This document shows positions 1 through 6,009 of a stretch of 8,780 bases of DNA, piece after piece. Made by a program: the position numbers and the translations under genes. Under the pieces are notes generated by a model. The model did no database searches. It was not told the origin of the DNA and saw only the letters and a list, made by a program, of their open reading frames with translations. This DNA is from an uncultured bacterium (GTDB lineage: Bacteria > Actinomycetota > Actinomycetes > S36-B12), in assembly GCA_903954205.1 (NCBI GenBank), contig CAJBMR010000188.1:1-8780 (forward strand). The letters run 5' to 3'. Within the stretch, counting starts at the first letter, position 1, and each line of letters begins with the position of its first letter.

Positions 1-101
1 AGCCGGCCCGCTTGGCGGTGGAGGACGCCGTCGGACCGGCCAAGCCGGCCCGCTTGGCGGTGGAGGACGCCGTCGGACCGGCCAAGCCGGCCCGCTTGGC
101 G
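1..101. repeat. 42-bp tandem repeat, 2.4 copies, each with an internal hairpin
   Basis: Units begin at 1, 43 and 85. The first two full units (1-42 and 43-84) are identical, and the third matches for 17 bases (85-101) before the sequence diverges. The array may continue beyond the left edge. Each junction contains a perfect 7-bp inverted repeat, GCCAAGC and GCTTGGC around a 6-base loop, at 39-58 and 81-100. The complete identity of the two copies suggests a recent duplication or ongoing slippage. The copy at 81-100 lies just downstream of the NUDIX stop on the minus strand and could affect transcript folding there. Confidence 0.9.
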
Positions 102-112
102 TCCTGGTTCAC
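1..112 (-). CDS. N-terminal fragment of an unidentified protein with a 14-residue tandem repeat
   Basis: This reading frame is open from a GTG at 112-110 to the left edge of the window (37 codons), so only its N-terminus is visible. The GTG overlaps the TGA stop of the NUDIX gene by 4 bases (GTGA), a common sign of translational coupling; a weak GGACG Shine-Dalgarno-like stretch lies upstream. The peptide starts MNQD and then repeats the unit AKRAGLAGPTASST at least twice, entering a third copy. It is rich in Ala, Gly, Lys and Arg with no hydrophobic segment so far. Because 42 bp is a multiple of three, the repeat keeps the frame. In M. tuberculosis the gene after mutT4 is Rv3909, a large exported or membrane protein upstream of murJ, so by position this may be its counterpart; that is inference. 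The repeat could instead be intergenic, with the true start beyond the window. Confidence 0.45.
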   Translation of the reverse strand, partial: MNQDAKRAGLAGPTASSTAKRAGLAGPTASSTAKRAG

Positions 113-681
113 CCAGCGTCCGCGAGCAGATCCGGCAGTCGGTCGAGTAGCCGGCGCTCGTCGGCGTAGGCCAGTCGCTCGCGGATGCCGGTCAGCGGGA
201 ACCATGCGACCTCGACGACCTCGGCGTCCTCGTCGGAGAGTTCACCCCCCGAGGCTTCCATGAGGTAGTGGTGCACGGTCTTATGGATACGCCGGTTTTC
301 GGCGATGAACCAAAAGTCGATCACACCGAGCGGAGCGAGGACACGGCCTCGGATGCCGGTCTCCTCCTCCACCTCGCGGATCGCCGCATCCTCGGGGGTC
401 TCACCTTCCTCAAGATGACCCTTGGGCAGGGACCAGACGAGGCGGCCCCGGCGGTCGTGCCGCGCAATCAACGCCGCGCGCAGGTGCTCGCCGGTGCGAT
501 CGACCACGAGTCCCCCGGCTGAGGTCTCCTCGACCTTGGGCATGCGCGGTGGGCGACGGGCAGGCGACGTGCCGGCCGCGGCCTTCTTGGGCGATGCCTT
601 GCTCGCGGCGCGCCGTGCAGGTGTGGGCTTGTCCGGGCCCCCCCGGCTCCCGGAGCCCTTGGACGCTCCGGATTCAGCCAT
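109..681 (-). CDS. NUDIX hydrolase (MutT4-like)
   Basis: This is a 190-residue NUDIX-superfamily pyrophosphohydrolase, which cleaves a nucleoside diphosphate linked to another moiety using divalent metal. The Nudix box is complete at residues 88-110, following G-x5-E-x7-REV-x-EE-x-GI: G88, E94, R102-E103 and the metal-binding glutamates E106-E107 are all visible. The catalytic domain runs from about residue 50 (ETSAGGLVVD) to 175. Before it lies a roughly 48-residue Ala/Lys/Arg/Pro-rich, probably disordered tail. That tail, the WSLPKGHLE segment and divergence from cca closely resemble M. tuberculosis MutT4 (Rv3908). ATG at 681 is chosen because a -10 hexamer sits exactly 6 bases upstream, predicting a leaderless mRNA. 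The substrate cannot be read from sequence; NUDIX specificity is hard to predict. The next minus-strand frame overlaps its stop by 4 bases. Confidence 0.93.
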   Translation of the reverse strand: MAESGASKGSGSRGGPDKPTPARRAASKASPKKAAAGTSPARRPPRMPKVEETSAGGLVVDRTGEHLRAALIARHDRRGRLVWSLPKGHLEEGETPEDAAIREVEEETGIRGRVLAPLGVIDFWFIAENRRIHKTVHHYLMEASGGELSDEDAEVVEVAWFPLTGIRERLAYADERRLLDRLPDLLADAG

Positions 682-687
682 GGCTTG

Positions 688-693
688 AGGATA
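688..693 (-). promoter_or_regulatory. -10 element of the NUDIX gene (leaderless)
   Basis: TATCCT on the minus strand fits the actinobacterial TANNNT -10 pattern. Six bases separate it from ATG at 681, so the predicted transcription start is the A of the start codon. I see no convincing -35 box. Confidence 0.65.
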
Positions 694-699
694 ACCGCG

Positions 700-717
700 C
701 CGGGCGAGGGCGCCCGG
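700..717. promoter_or_regulatory. Perfect 7-4-7 inverted repeat in the NUDIX/cca divergent region
   Basis: CCGGGCG and CGCCCGG flank AGGG. Relative to the predicted NUDIX start at 681 the palindrome covers about -19 to -36, where a -35 box would lie, so it could be a repressor operator. GC-rich DNA yields such palindromes by chance, so this is a candidate only. Confidence 0.3.
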
Positions 718-735
718 TGGGTGGCTCTGCCGCCC

Positions 736-748
736 CGCCGAGTCGGCG
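736..748. promoter_or_regulatory. 6-1-6 inverted repeat upstream of cca
   Basis: CGCCGA and TCGGCG flank a single G. It covers about -30 to -18 relative to the predicted cca transcription start at 766, a position similar to that of the 700-717 palindrome relative to the NUDIX start. It may be an operator half of a shared divergent control region, or a chance GC palindrome. Confidence 0.2.
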
Positions 749-753
749 CGGCC

Positions 754-759
754 TAGGCT
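754..759 (+). promoter_or_regulatory. -10 element of cca (leaderless)
   Basis: TAGGCT fits TANNNT and ends 6 bases before ATG at 766, placing +1 on the A of the start codon. There is no Shine-Dalgarno sequence before this ATG, which supports leaderless translation. Confidence 0.7.
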
Positions 760-765
760 CCCCCT

Positions 766-2220
766 ATGGCTGAGGCGCCCCTGTCGGGCTTGTCTGGGAC
801 CCCCTCACCCGCGGCGACCCTCCTGGGGATCGCCGACGCCCTTGCTCCCCTTACGGCGCGATTCGCCGAAGCCGGGCATGAGCTGGCCCTCGTGGGCGGC
901 CCGGTTCGCGACATCATGCTCGGGCGACCCGGGGTCACCCATGACCTCGATCTGACCACCGATGCCCGTCCTGAGCGCATCGAGGAGCTGGCGCGTGGGT
1001 GGGCCGATCACGTCTGGGACGTGGGCATGCGCTTCGGCACGGTGGGTGCGCGCAAGGGCGACCATCACCTCGAGATCACGACGTATCGGTCCGAGTCCTA
1101 CGACCCTGACTCGCGCAAGCCCGAGGTGACGTTCGGCGACACGCTTGCCGGTGATCTCGCTCGGCGCGATTTCACGATCAATGCCATGGCTGTGCGCCTG
1201 CCCAGCCTGGAGTTCGTCGACCTGCACGACGGTATGCGTGATCTCTCCGACCGCCTGCTGCGCACACCCATCGCGCCGGAGGAGTCCTTCGGTGACGATC
1301 CCCTTCGCATGCTGCGGGGGGCCCGCTTCGTCTCCCAACTCGGCTTCTCGATTACTCCCGATGTGCTGATGGCGATACGCGATATGTCCGCGCGCCTCGA
1401 GATCGTCTCCGCGGAACGCATCCGCGACGAGCTGACCAAGCTCCTTCTGGGGGTGCGTCCTCGCCTGGGCCTGGCTGTCCTTGTCGAGACGGGGTTGGCG
1501 GCGTACGTCCTGCCTGAGCTGCCCGGCCTGCAGCTCGAGATCGACGAGCACCATCGACACAAGGACGTCTACGAGCACTCGCTCACCGTGATGGAGCAGG
1601 CAATTGACCTGGAGACATCGCATGCGCCAGCCTCCGGACCCGACATCGTGCTCCGACTGGCAGCCCTGCTCCACGACATCGGCAAGCCCAAGACGCGTCG
1701 ATATGAGAGCGAAGGCGGAGTCTCGTTCCACCATCACGAAGTGGTGGGGGCCCGCATGGTGCGCAAGCGCCTCACTGCTCTGCGGTATCCCAATGACGTG
1801 GTGGACGACGTCTCCACACTCACCGAATTGCACCTGCGCTTCCACGGCTACGGCACCGGCGAGTGGACCGATTCGGCCGTGCGGCGCTATGTGCGAGACG
1901 CAGGGGATCAGCTCACGCGCCTCCACAAACTCACTCGCGCGGATTGCACCACCCGCAATCGCAAGCGCGCAGCGGCATTGCAGGAGGCCTACGACGGGCT
2001 TGAGCAGCGCATTAGTGTCCTTGCGGCGCAAGAGGAACTAGATGCGATCAGGCCCGACCTCGACGGCAATCGAATCATGGAAATCCTGGGCATCCCGCCG
2101 AGCCGTGACGTCGGTGCAGCCTACGACCACCTACTCGAACTTCGCCTAGACCGCGGCCCCCTCGGCGAGGAGGAAGCGGAGCGCGAGCTGCGTGCCTGGT
2201 GGGCGGACCGCCAGGCTTAG
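766..2220 (+). CDS. cca: CCA-adding tRNA nucleotidyltransferase
   Basis: This cytoplasmic enzyme adds or repairs the 3'-terminal CCA of tRNAs from CTP and ATP without a nucleic-acid template; the actinobacterial orthologue is often labelled pcnA. The head domain shows GGPVRD (residues 44-49) and the metal-binding pair D60/D62 in DLDL. RRDFTINA (133-140), the D-D-P-L-R-M-L-R-G-A-R-F stretch (177-188) and ERIRDELTK (217-225) form the neck and nucleotide-recognition motifs of class II nucleotidyltransferases. An HD domain follows, with LLHDIGK (H303-D304) and FHHHE near 321-325; in other family members this carries phosphatase or phosphodiesterase activity. The length, 484 residues, is usual for actinobacteria. 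ATG 766 is supported by the -10 element 6 bases upstream. The gene is divergent from NUDIX and converges on the membrane protein gene with only 6 bp between stops. Confidence 0.96.
   Translation: MAEAPLSGLSGTPSPAATLLGIADALAPLTARFAEAGHELALVGGPVRDIMLGRPGVTHDLDLTTDARPERIEELARGWADHVWDVGMRFGTVGARKGDHHLEITTYRSESYDPDSRKPEVTFGDTLAGDLARRDFTINAMAVRLPSLEFVDLHDGMRDLSDRLLRTPIAPEESFGDDPLRMLRGARFVSQLGFSITPDVLMAIRDMSARLEIVSAERIRDELTKLLLGVRPRLGLAVLVETGLAAYVLPELPGLQLEIDEHHRHKDVYEHSLTVMEQAIDLETSHAPASGPDIVLRLAALLHDIGKPKTRRYESEGGVSFHHHEVVGARMVRKRLTALRYPNDVVDDVSTLTELHLRFHGYGTGEWTDSAVRRYVRDAGDQLTRLHKLTRADCTTRNRKRAAALQEAYDGLEQRISVLAAQEELDAIRPDLDGNRIMEILGIPPSRDVGAAYDHLLELRLDRGPLGEEEAERELRAWWADRQA
2194..2216 (+). terminator. 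Strong hairpin at the 3' end of cca, possible terminator
   Basis: GCCTGGTGG pairs with CCGCCAGGC (9 bp including one G-U) around the 5-base loop GCGGA. It overlaps the last codons of cca and ends 2 bases before its TAG. No U-tract follows, so it is not a textbook intrinsic terminator. On the minus strand the same arms pair with one mismatch, just past the stop of the converging membrane protein gene, so it could protect or end both transcripts. Confidence 0.4.
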
Positions 2221-2226
2221 TGCCGG

Positions 2227-3465
2227 CTAGGCGTTGACCTGCTCCGCCGGCGCACGTCGGCCAGCAGCCGCCCAGACCTGGATCACTGCGAGCAGCACGA
2301 GGGCGATGAGCGCAGCCCAAATGGTCCGTGCCACCGATAGGTCGCTGCCGATGACGACGATGATGGTGAAGATCACGCCCACGCCCACGCGCAGCCACCG
2401 CGCGTGAGCGGCCACCGACGCACCCGATGACGTGATCGGCCCCGCCGGGATGTTGCGCGCCACATCGTCGGCCAGGTTGTTGACTGCGGCACGCAACTCC
2501 ACGGCCCAACGTGCACCGCAGAGGTAGAGGCCCACAGCCAAGACGATGATGCCGAGTACGACGATGGCGTAGGCACCGTTGTAGAGGAACTTCAGCAGTT
2601 GGTCGTAGAACGTCTGCGAAGCCTTCTCGAAGGGAGTGCCCTCAAGGGTGTTGACGAAGACGGTCTCTCCGATCCCCAGTCCGACGATGAGAACGAGACC
2701 ACCCGCGGCAGCGCCACCTCCCGCCCACGCGACCATCCGCGGACGGCGCCGTGCGAGAACCACGGCGAGGACGAGCAGCAGGATCGCAAAGAAGAAGAGG
2801 GCCACGGCGATGGGAGACGTGAGGGAGTAGATGGTCCGAATCTGTGCGAGCTGAGGCGCCTCCAAGAGCACGATCTGGCGGTCGGCCTCGGGCACGTTGA
2901 TGTTGGCTGCGGCGGCGAAGCCACGGTCGACCAGTCCCTGCTTCACCTGGTCAATGATCGAGCTGATGTCGAGCACGACCGCATCGCCTTGCAGGGAGAC
3001 CGGCCCGTCATCGCGGCCCTCGAGGATCGCCATGAGGCCCTTCTGCGCCGCAGTGTTGGCGAGATCCCACAGTTGCTTGAACTGGTCGGAGCGCACGAGC
3101 CGGTCGACAACCTGCGCGATGAGCGAATCGATTGCTCCTGAGACGACCGGCACCAGTGCCTTAAGCGCGGGGTACTGCTCGATGAGCCCTGCGAAGAGCT
3201 GGTTGACGAGGGCCTCGGGATCGACCTGCTCCTCGATCTTCTCCGTGAGGAATACCGAGAGGGAATCCTGGACGTCCTCGTCGTAGGCCAGGGGCTGCAT
3301 CGTCTCGAGGTAGCGCTCGGTGTCGGTGACGGTGCGATGGCCCCAGTAGGTGATCGTGCCGAGTGGCAACAGCCCCACGCCCAGGATCAGCGCGAGGAGC
3401 GCGGCGATGGAGCGCGCACCGATGCGGCGCTTGGTGGGCGTGGACGGTGCGGAGGTCTCGGTCAC
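2227..3465 (-). CDS. Six-helix integral membrane protein of unknown function
   Basis: I do not recognise a named family with certainty; proteins of this design are widespread in Actinobacteria as hypothetical integral membrane proteins. The 412 residues comprise a short basic cytoplasmic N-terminus (1-18), helix 1 (about 19-39), a long hydrophilic segment (about 42-210) with many acidic and amphipathic helical stretches, then helices at about 215-238, 244-266, 297-316, 358-373 and 380-400. With the positive-inside rule (KRR at 12-14; ARRRPR at 238-243) the 170-residue segment should be extracytoplasmic. The DTERYLETMQPLAYDEDVQ region (about 48-66) just after helix 1 looks like the typical conserved start of this domain. 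The start is GTG 3465, supported by TAGGCT exactly 6 bases upstream. It follows the MFS_3 gene with 9 bp between stop and start but has its own promoter. No catalytic motif is visible. Confidence 0.88.
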   Translation of the reverse strand: MTETSAPSTPTKRRIGARSIAALLALILGVGLLPLGTITYWGHRTVTDTERYLETMQPLAYDEDVQDSLSVFLTEKIEEQVDPEALVNQLFAGLIEQYPALKALVPVVSGAIDSLIAQVVDRLVRSDQFKQLWDLANTAAQKGLMAILEGRDDGPVSLQGDAVVLDISSIIDQVKQGLVDRGFAAAANINVPEADRQIVLLEAPQLAQIRTIYSLTSPIAVALFFFAILLLVLAVVLARRRPRMVAWAGGGAAAGGLVLIVGLGIGETVFVNTLEGTPFEKASQTFYDQLLKFLYNGAYAIVVLGIIVLAVGLYLCGARWAVELRAAVNNLADDVARNIPAGPITSSGASVAAHARWLRVGVGVIFTIIVVIGSDLSVARTIWAALIALVLLAVIQVWAAAGRRAPAEQVNA

Positions 3466-3471
3466 GGGCGC

Positions 3472-3477
3472 AGCCTA
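3472..3477 (-). promoter_or_regulatory. -10 element of the membrane protein gene, nested in the upstream stop codon
   Basis: TAGGCT ends 6 bases before GTG 3465, predicting a leaderless mRNA. Its first three bases, TAG at 3477-3475, are the stop codon of the upstream MFS gene, so one sequence serves translation stop and promoter. Confidence 0.65.
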
Positions 3478-4773
3478 GCCGTCTGCGCGCCGCCTCTGGC
3501 GAGCTTTTGCGCCGAAGCCGCGGTACCACGCGGCATTGGCGGCGATCAGCACCGCCACGGCGAGCGCGGCGAAGGGAGCGATCCCTGACTCGGGACTCGT
3601 GAAGGCGACGGCCACGATGCCCATGACGAGCGCCACATTGACGGCGACGTCGAAGATCGAGAAGACACGACCGAGGTAGTCGTCGTCGATCTCGCGCTGG
3701 ATGAGCGTGTCGCTCGCCACTTTGGCCGCCTGATTGGCAAAGCCCAGCGAGATCGCCGCACCGAGCAGCGGCCACAGCGCGGGGAGGTACATCCCCGCGA
3801 GAACGCCGATGGCGATGAGGGGAGCACCCTGTCCGACTGCGATGACCGTCCAGGGCACGTAGCCCATGCGGCGTACGCGACCGGGAGTGACGATGGCACC
3901 GAGCAGCGCTCCCAGCGCGGCCGCACCTGTCACTAGCGCGAACTGGCCGAGTGCAGCGTCCGGGTCACTCGATGAGTTGAACGTGTTGCGGATGAGGAGT
4001 AGTCCGAGCACGGTGAGCGCGCCAAAAGCGATGCGCTGCACGATCACCACGACGACCGCGCGACCGGCGACCGGGTGCGCCGCGAGTTGCCGCAATCCAT
4101 CGACTAGGCCCTGCAGGACTCCGAGCAGGGAGTTGCGCACGGTGTCCTCGTTGGGACCGAGCCGGTCCTTGGGAAGCGTCGCGGCGATCACGGAGGCGAC
4201 GACGTACGACGCAATTGCGCACGCGAGGACAACGACGCTGCCCGTGTCCCCGCCACCCGCGACGGCTCGGATGCCGACACCGACGAGCCCGCCGACGGCG
4301 GCCGCGATCGTGCCCGCGGTGGGGGTGAGGGCATTGGCGGTGACCAGGAGCGGGCCGTCGACCACATGCGGCAGCGATGCGGCGACTCCGGCGAGCACGA
4401 AGCGCGCGACGCCGAGCACAAGCAGCACGCTGACGGCGAGATCCAGGCCGTCATGGCGCGACCACACCAGCGCGGCCACGGCAATGACGAGCGCTCCCCG
4501 CAGGAGATTGGCGTAGACGAGCACCTGACGTCGACGCCACTCGTCGAGGAAGACCCCGGCGAAGGGGCCCACCAGCGAGTAGGGAAGGAAGAGCACCGCG
4601 AATGCACCCGCGACGGATGCAGCGGTGGGCTGTCGCTCCGGCGAGAAGAGCACGAACGTCGCGAGTGCCGCCTGGAGCAGGCCATCGCCGAACTGGCCCG
4701 CCAGGCGTACGCCGAAAAGGCGGCGGAAGTCGCCGACGACGAGGACGGCGCGCAGGTTCCCTAGAGCCGCCAC
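3475..4773 (-). CDS. Major facilitator superfamily transporter (MFS_3 / DHA3-like)
   Basis: This is a polytopic inner-membrane transporter of 432 residues, a normal length for a 12-helix MFS protein. Motif A, the cytoplasmic loop between helices 2 and 3, is visible as G73-x3-D77 followed by R80-R82. The C-terminal half carries SDTLIQREIDDDYLGRVFSIFD-like sequence around 354-375, a segment typical of the MFS_3 branch, which contains EntS-type exporters and lysophospholipid-transporter relatives. An amphipathic loop at about 201-235 separates the two six-helix halves, and the tail is basic (GAKARQRRRADG). The substrate cannot be inferred; efflux is more likely than uptake from the family. GTG 4773 is chosen because TAGCCT lies exactly 6 bases upstream and no Shine-Dalgarno is present. 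It lies 25 bp downstream of the aldo/keto reductase on the same strand, but its own promoter argues against strict operon dependence. Confidence 0.9.
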   Translation of the reverse strand: MAALGNLRAVLVVGDFRRLFGVRLAGQFGDGLLQAALATFVLFSPERQPTAASVAGAFAVLFLPYSLVGPFAGVFLDEWRRRQVLVYANLLRGALVIAVAALVWSRHDGLDLAVSVLLVLGVARFVLAGVAASLPHVVDGPLLVTANALTPTAGTIAAAVGGLVGVGIRAVAGGGDTGSVVVLACAIASYVVASVIAATLPKDRLGPNEDTVRNSLLGVLQGLVDGLRQLAAHPVAGRAVVVVIVQRIAFGALTVLGLLLIRNTFNSSSDPDAALGQFALVTGAAALGALLGAIVTPGRVRRMGYVPWTVIAVGQGAPLIAIGVLAGMYLPALWPLLGAAISLGFANQAAKVASDTLIQREIDDDYLGRVFSIFDVAVNVALVMGIVAVAFTSPESGIAPFAALAVAVLIAANAAWYRGFGAKARQRRRADG

Positions 4774-4779
4774 GTGCCC

Positions 4780-4785
4780 AGGCTA
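4780..4785 (-). promoter_or_regulatory. -10 element of the MFS_3 gene (leaderless)
   Basis: TAGCCT (minus strand) ends 6 bases before GTG 4773, placing +1 on the G of the start codon. It sits inside the 25-bp gap after the aldo/keto reductase stop. Confidence 0.65.
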
Positions 4786-4798
4786 TCCACCCGGCGAA

Positions 4799-5629
4799 CT
4801 ATGCCTCGTTGAATTCATCCGGGTTGGGACCGGTGCGCCGACCGGATTCAAGGGTGGCGATGGCAGCCATGTCAGCGTCGTCGAGTTGGAAGTCGAAGAC
4901 GTCGATGTTCTGCTCGATGCGCTCCGGCGTCACCGACTTGGGCAGCACGATGTTGCCGAGCTGGATGCTCCAGCGCACCATCACCTGCGCGGGCGACTTG
5001 CCGTGCTTGGCGGAGACCTCGGCGATGACCGGGTCATCGATGAGTCGGCCCGATCCAAGTGGGCTCCACGCCTCGGTCTTGATACCCAGGCGCGTGTCGA
5101 TATCGCGGAGTTCGGTCTGCGGCAGCCACGGGTGGAGTTCGATCTGGTTGATGGCCGGGATCACGCCGGTCTCATCGACGATCTTGCGCAGGTGGGCGTC
5201 GTGGAAGTTGGAGACGCCGATCGAGCGAGCGCGGCCTTCCTCGCGCAGACGGATGAGCGCGCGCCACGAGTCGAGGTACACATCGCGGGCCGGCGTAGGC
5301 CAGTGGATGAGGTAGAGGTCGACCTCGTCGATGCCAAGCAGGCCCGTGCTCTTGTCGAACGCGCGCAGGGTCTGGTCATAGCCATGGTCGGTGTTCCACA
5401 CCTTCGTGGTCACGAAGACGTCGTTGCGGTCAAGCTCGCTGCGCCGCAGCGCCTCACCGACGCCGCGTTCATTGTGGTAGAGGTACGCCGTGTCGATGTG
5501 TCGGTAGCCGACCTCGAGTGCCTTCACGGTCGCGTCGACGACGACATCGTCCGGCACCTGCCAGACACCAAAGCCGATGACGGGGATGGAGCGGCCGTCG
5601 TTCATCTCAACGAGCGGGGCGAAGACCAT
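4799..5629 (-). CDS. Aldo/keto reductase (AKR5, 2,5-diketo-D-gluconate reductase-like)
   Basis: This is a soluble NADPH-dependent oxidoreductase with a TIM-barrel fold that reduces carbonyls to alcohols. All four members of the AKR catalytic tetrad are visible: D46 and Y51 in the DTAYLYHNE segment, K76 in VTTK and H109 in LIHWP. The NADP(H)-binding signature LPKS-x4-R-x2-QN is at 229-241 (K231, S232, R237). The length, 276 residues, is normal for AKR5 enzymes annotated as 2,5-diketo-D-gluconate reductases; the true substrate is usually unknown and specificity is broad. ATG 5629 is preceded by AGGGAG with a 5-base spacer, so this gene, unlike its neighbours, should have a leadered mRNA. It is divergent from the DUF5522 gene (76 bp between starts) and lies 25 bp upstream of the MFS_3 gene. 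I saw no clear -10 element for it. Confidence 0.94.
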   Translation of the reverse strand: MVFAPLVEMNDGRSIPVIGFGVWQVPDDVVVDATVKALEVGYRHIDTAYLYHNERGVGEALRRSELDRNDVFVTTKVWNTDHGYDQTLRAFDKSTGLLGIDEVDLYLIHWPTPARDVYLDSWRALIRLREEGRARSIGVSNFHDAHLRKIVDETGVIPAINQIELHPWLPQTELRDIDTRLGIKTEAWSPLGSGRLIDDPVIAEVSAKHGKSPAQVMVRWSIQLGNIVLPKSVTPERIEQNIDVFDFQLDDADMAAIATLESGRRTGPNPDEFNEA

Positions 5630-5634
5630 GGTGA

Positions 5635-5640
5635 CTCCCT
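5635..5640 (-). promoter_or_regulatory. Shine-Dalgarno sequence of the aldo/keto reductase
   Basis: AGGGAG lies 5 bases before ATG 5629 on the minus strand. It fixes the start and shows that this gene is initiated by a leadered route, in contrast to the adjacent leaderless genes. Confidence 0.75.
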
Positions 5641-5693
5641 TGGGTGATGTGACGCACAGTCTCCCAGGAGTCGCCTTGGACGACGACCCGACC

Positions 5694-5699
5694 TACAGT
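5694..5699 (+). promoter_or_regulatory. -10 element of the DUF5522 gene (leaderless)
   Basis: TACAGT fits TANNNT and ends 6 bases before GTG 5706. It decides the start: the open frame extends back to an ATG at 5577, but that start would lie inside the divergent aldo/keto reductase and upstream of this promoter. Confidence 0.65.
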
Positions 5700-5705
5700 C
5701 ATCGG

Positions 5706-5930
5706 GTGTCCATGGCCGACCGCCCGCTCACCCAGCCGCACCCCTCGCGGCTGCCCGAGTCGCACCCGGCCTATGACGAGATCCTCGCTGCGCACGAGGC
5801 GGCGATGGCAGCGGGTGAGGCTGGCTACCTCGATCCCATGACCGGCTACTACGTCATGACCGCCGAAACCCACGCTCGGCGAGGCTTCTGCTGCGAGAAC
5901 GCCTGCCGCCACTGCCCCTATGTGAGCTGA
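5706..5930 (+). CDS. Small Cys-rich DUF5522 family protein
   Basis: This 74-residue protein matches what I recall of DUF5522: a G-Y-x-D-P-x-T-G-Y segment (40-48), then T-H-A-R-R-G, and a C-terminal CC-x3-C-R-H-C-P-Y cluster (C62, C63, C67, H69, C70). The closely spaced cysteines and histidine suggest metal or Fe-S binding, but no function is established to my knowledge. The N-terminal 30 residues are Pro/His-rich. I start it at GTG 5706 (MSMADRP) because TACAGT is placed 6 bases upstream; ATG 5712 is a two-codon-shorter alternative, and the longer frame from 5577 is unlikely. It is divergent from the aldo/keto reductase and 85 bp upstream of DUF5318 on the same strand, which has its own promoter. 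Confidence 0.85.
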   Translation: MSMADRPLTQPHPSRLPESHPAYDEILAAHEAAMAAGEAGYLDPMTGYYVMTAETHARRGFCCENACRHCPYVS

Positions 5931-5954
5931 CAGGTCCGAAGGCCCACTCGTTGC

Positions 5955-6000
5955 GTGGCGGGAGAGTCCACACGCACCGCGCGCATCACCCGCCACTCTC
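5955..6000. repeat. Overlapping inverted repeats between DUF5522 and DUF5318
   Basis: GTGGCGGG (5955-5962) is the reverse complement of CCCGCCAC (5989-5996), an 8-bp stem with a 26-base loop. Shifted against it, GAGAGT (5962-5967) pairs with ACTCTC (5995-6000). The two pairings share bases, so both cannot form completely at once. No T-tract follows. The site lies after the DUF5522 stop and just before the DUF5318 -10 element, so it could be a 3'-end structure for one gene, an operator for the other, or neither. Confidence 0.4.
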
Positions 6001-6003
6001 GCT

Positions 6004-6009
6004 TAGGGT
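6004..6009 (+). promoter_or_regulatory. -10 element of the DUF5318 gene (leaderless)
   Basis: TAGGGT ends 6 bases before ATG 6016, the same spacing as at five other genes here. No Shine-Dalgarno sequence of good quality is present at the right distance. Confidence 0.68.

Noticed and set aside
1..101. CRISPR array
   Set aside because: The units are contiguous tandem copies with no spacers between repeats.
12..263. Plus-strand frame through the 42-bp repeat (MAVEDAVGPAKPARLA repeated)
   Set aside because: It runs into Arg/Pro-rich sequence antisense to the NUDIX gene. The minus-strand reading is better supported by the 4-base start/stop overlap.
805..2031. A 408-codon open frame antisense to cca
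   Set aside because: It has no recognisable domain, its peptide composition is atypical, and cca on the other strand shows all family motifs. Long antisense frames are expected in high-GC DNA.
3866..4516. A 216-codon plus-strand frame antisense to the MFS_3 gene
   Set aside because: The peptide is Thr/Ser/Ala/Arg-rich low complexity, typical of a shadow frame.
4625..5647. A 340-codon plus-strand frame antisense to the aldo/keto reductase
   Set aside because: It mirrors the reductase codons and shows no family motif; the reductase has a complete catalytic tetrad and a Shine-Dalgarno sequence.
5577..5705. Longer DUF5522 start at ATG 5577
   Set aside because: It would overlap the divergent aldo/keto reductase start region and lie upstream of the TACAGT promoter; the added residues resemble no part of the family.
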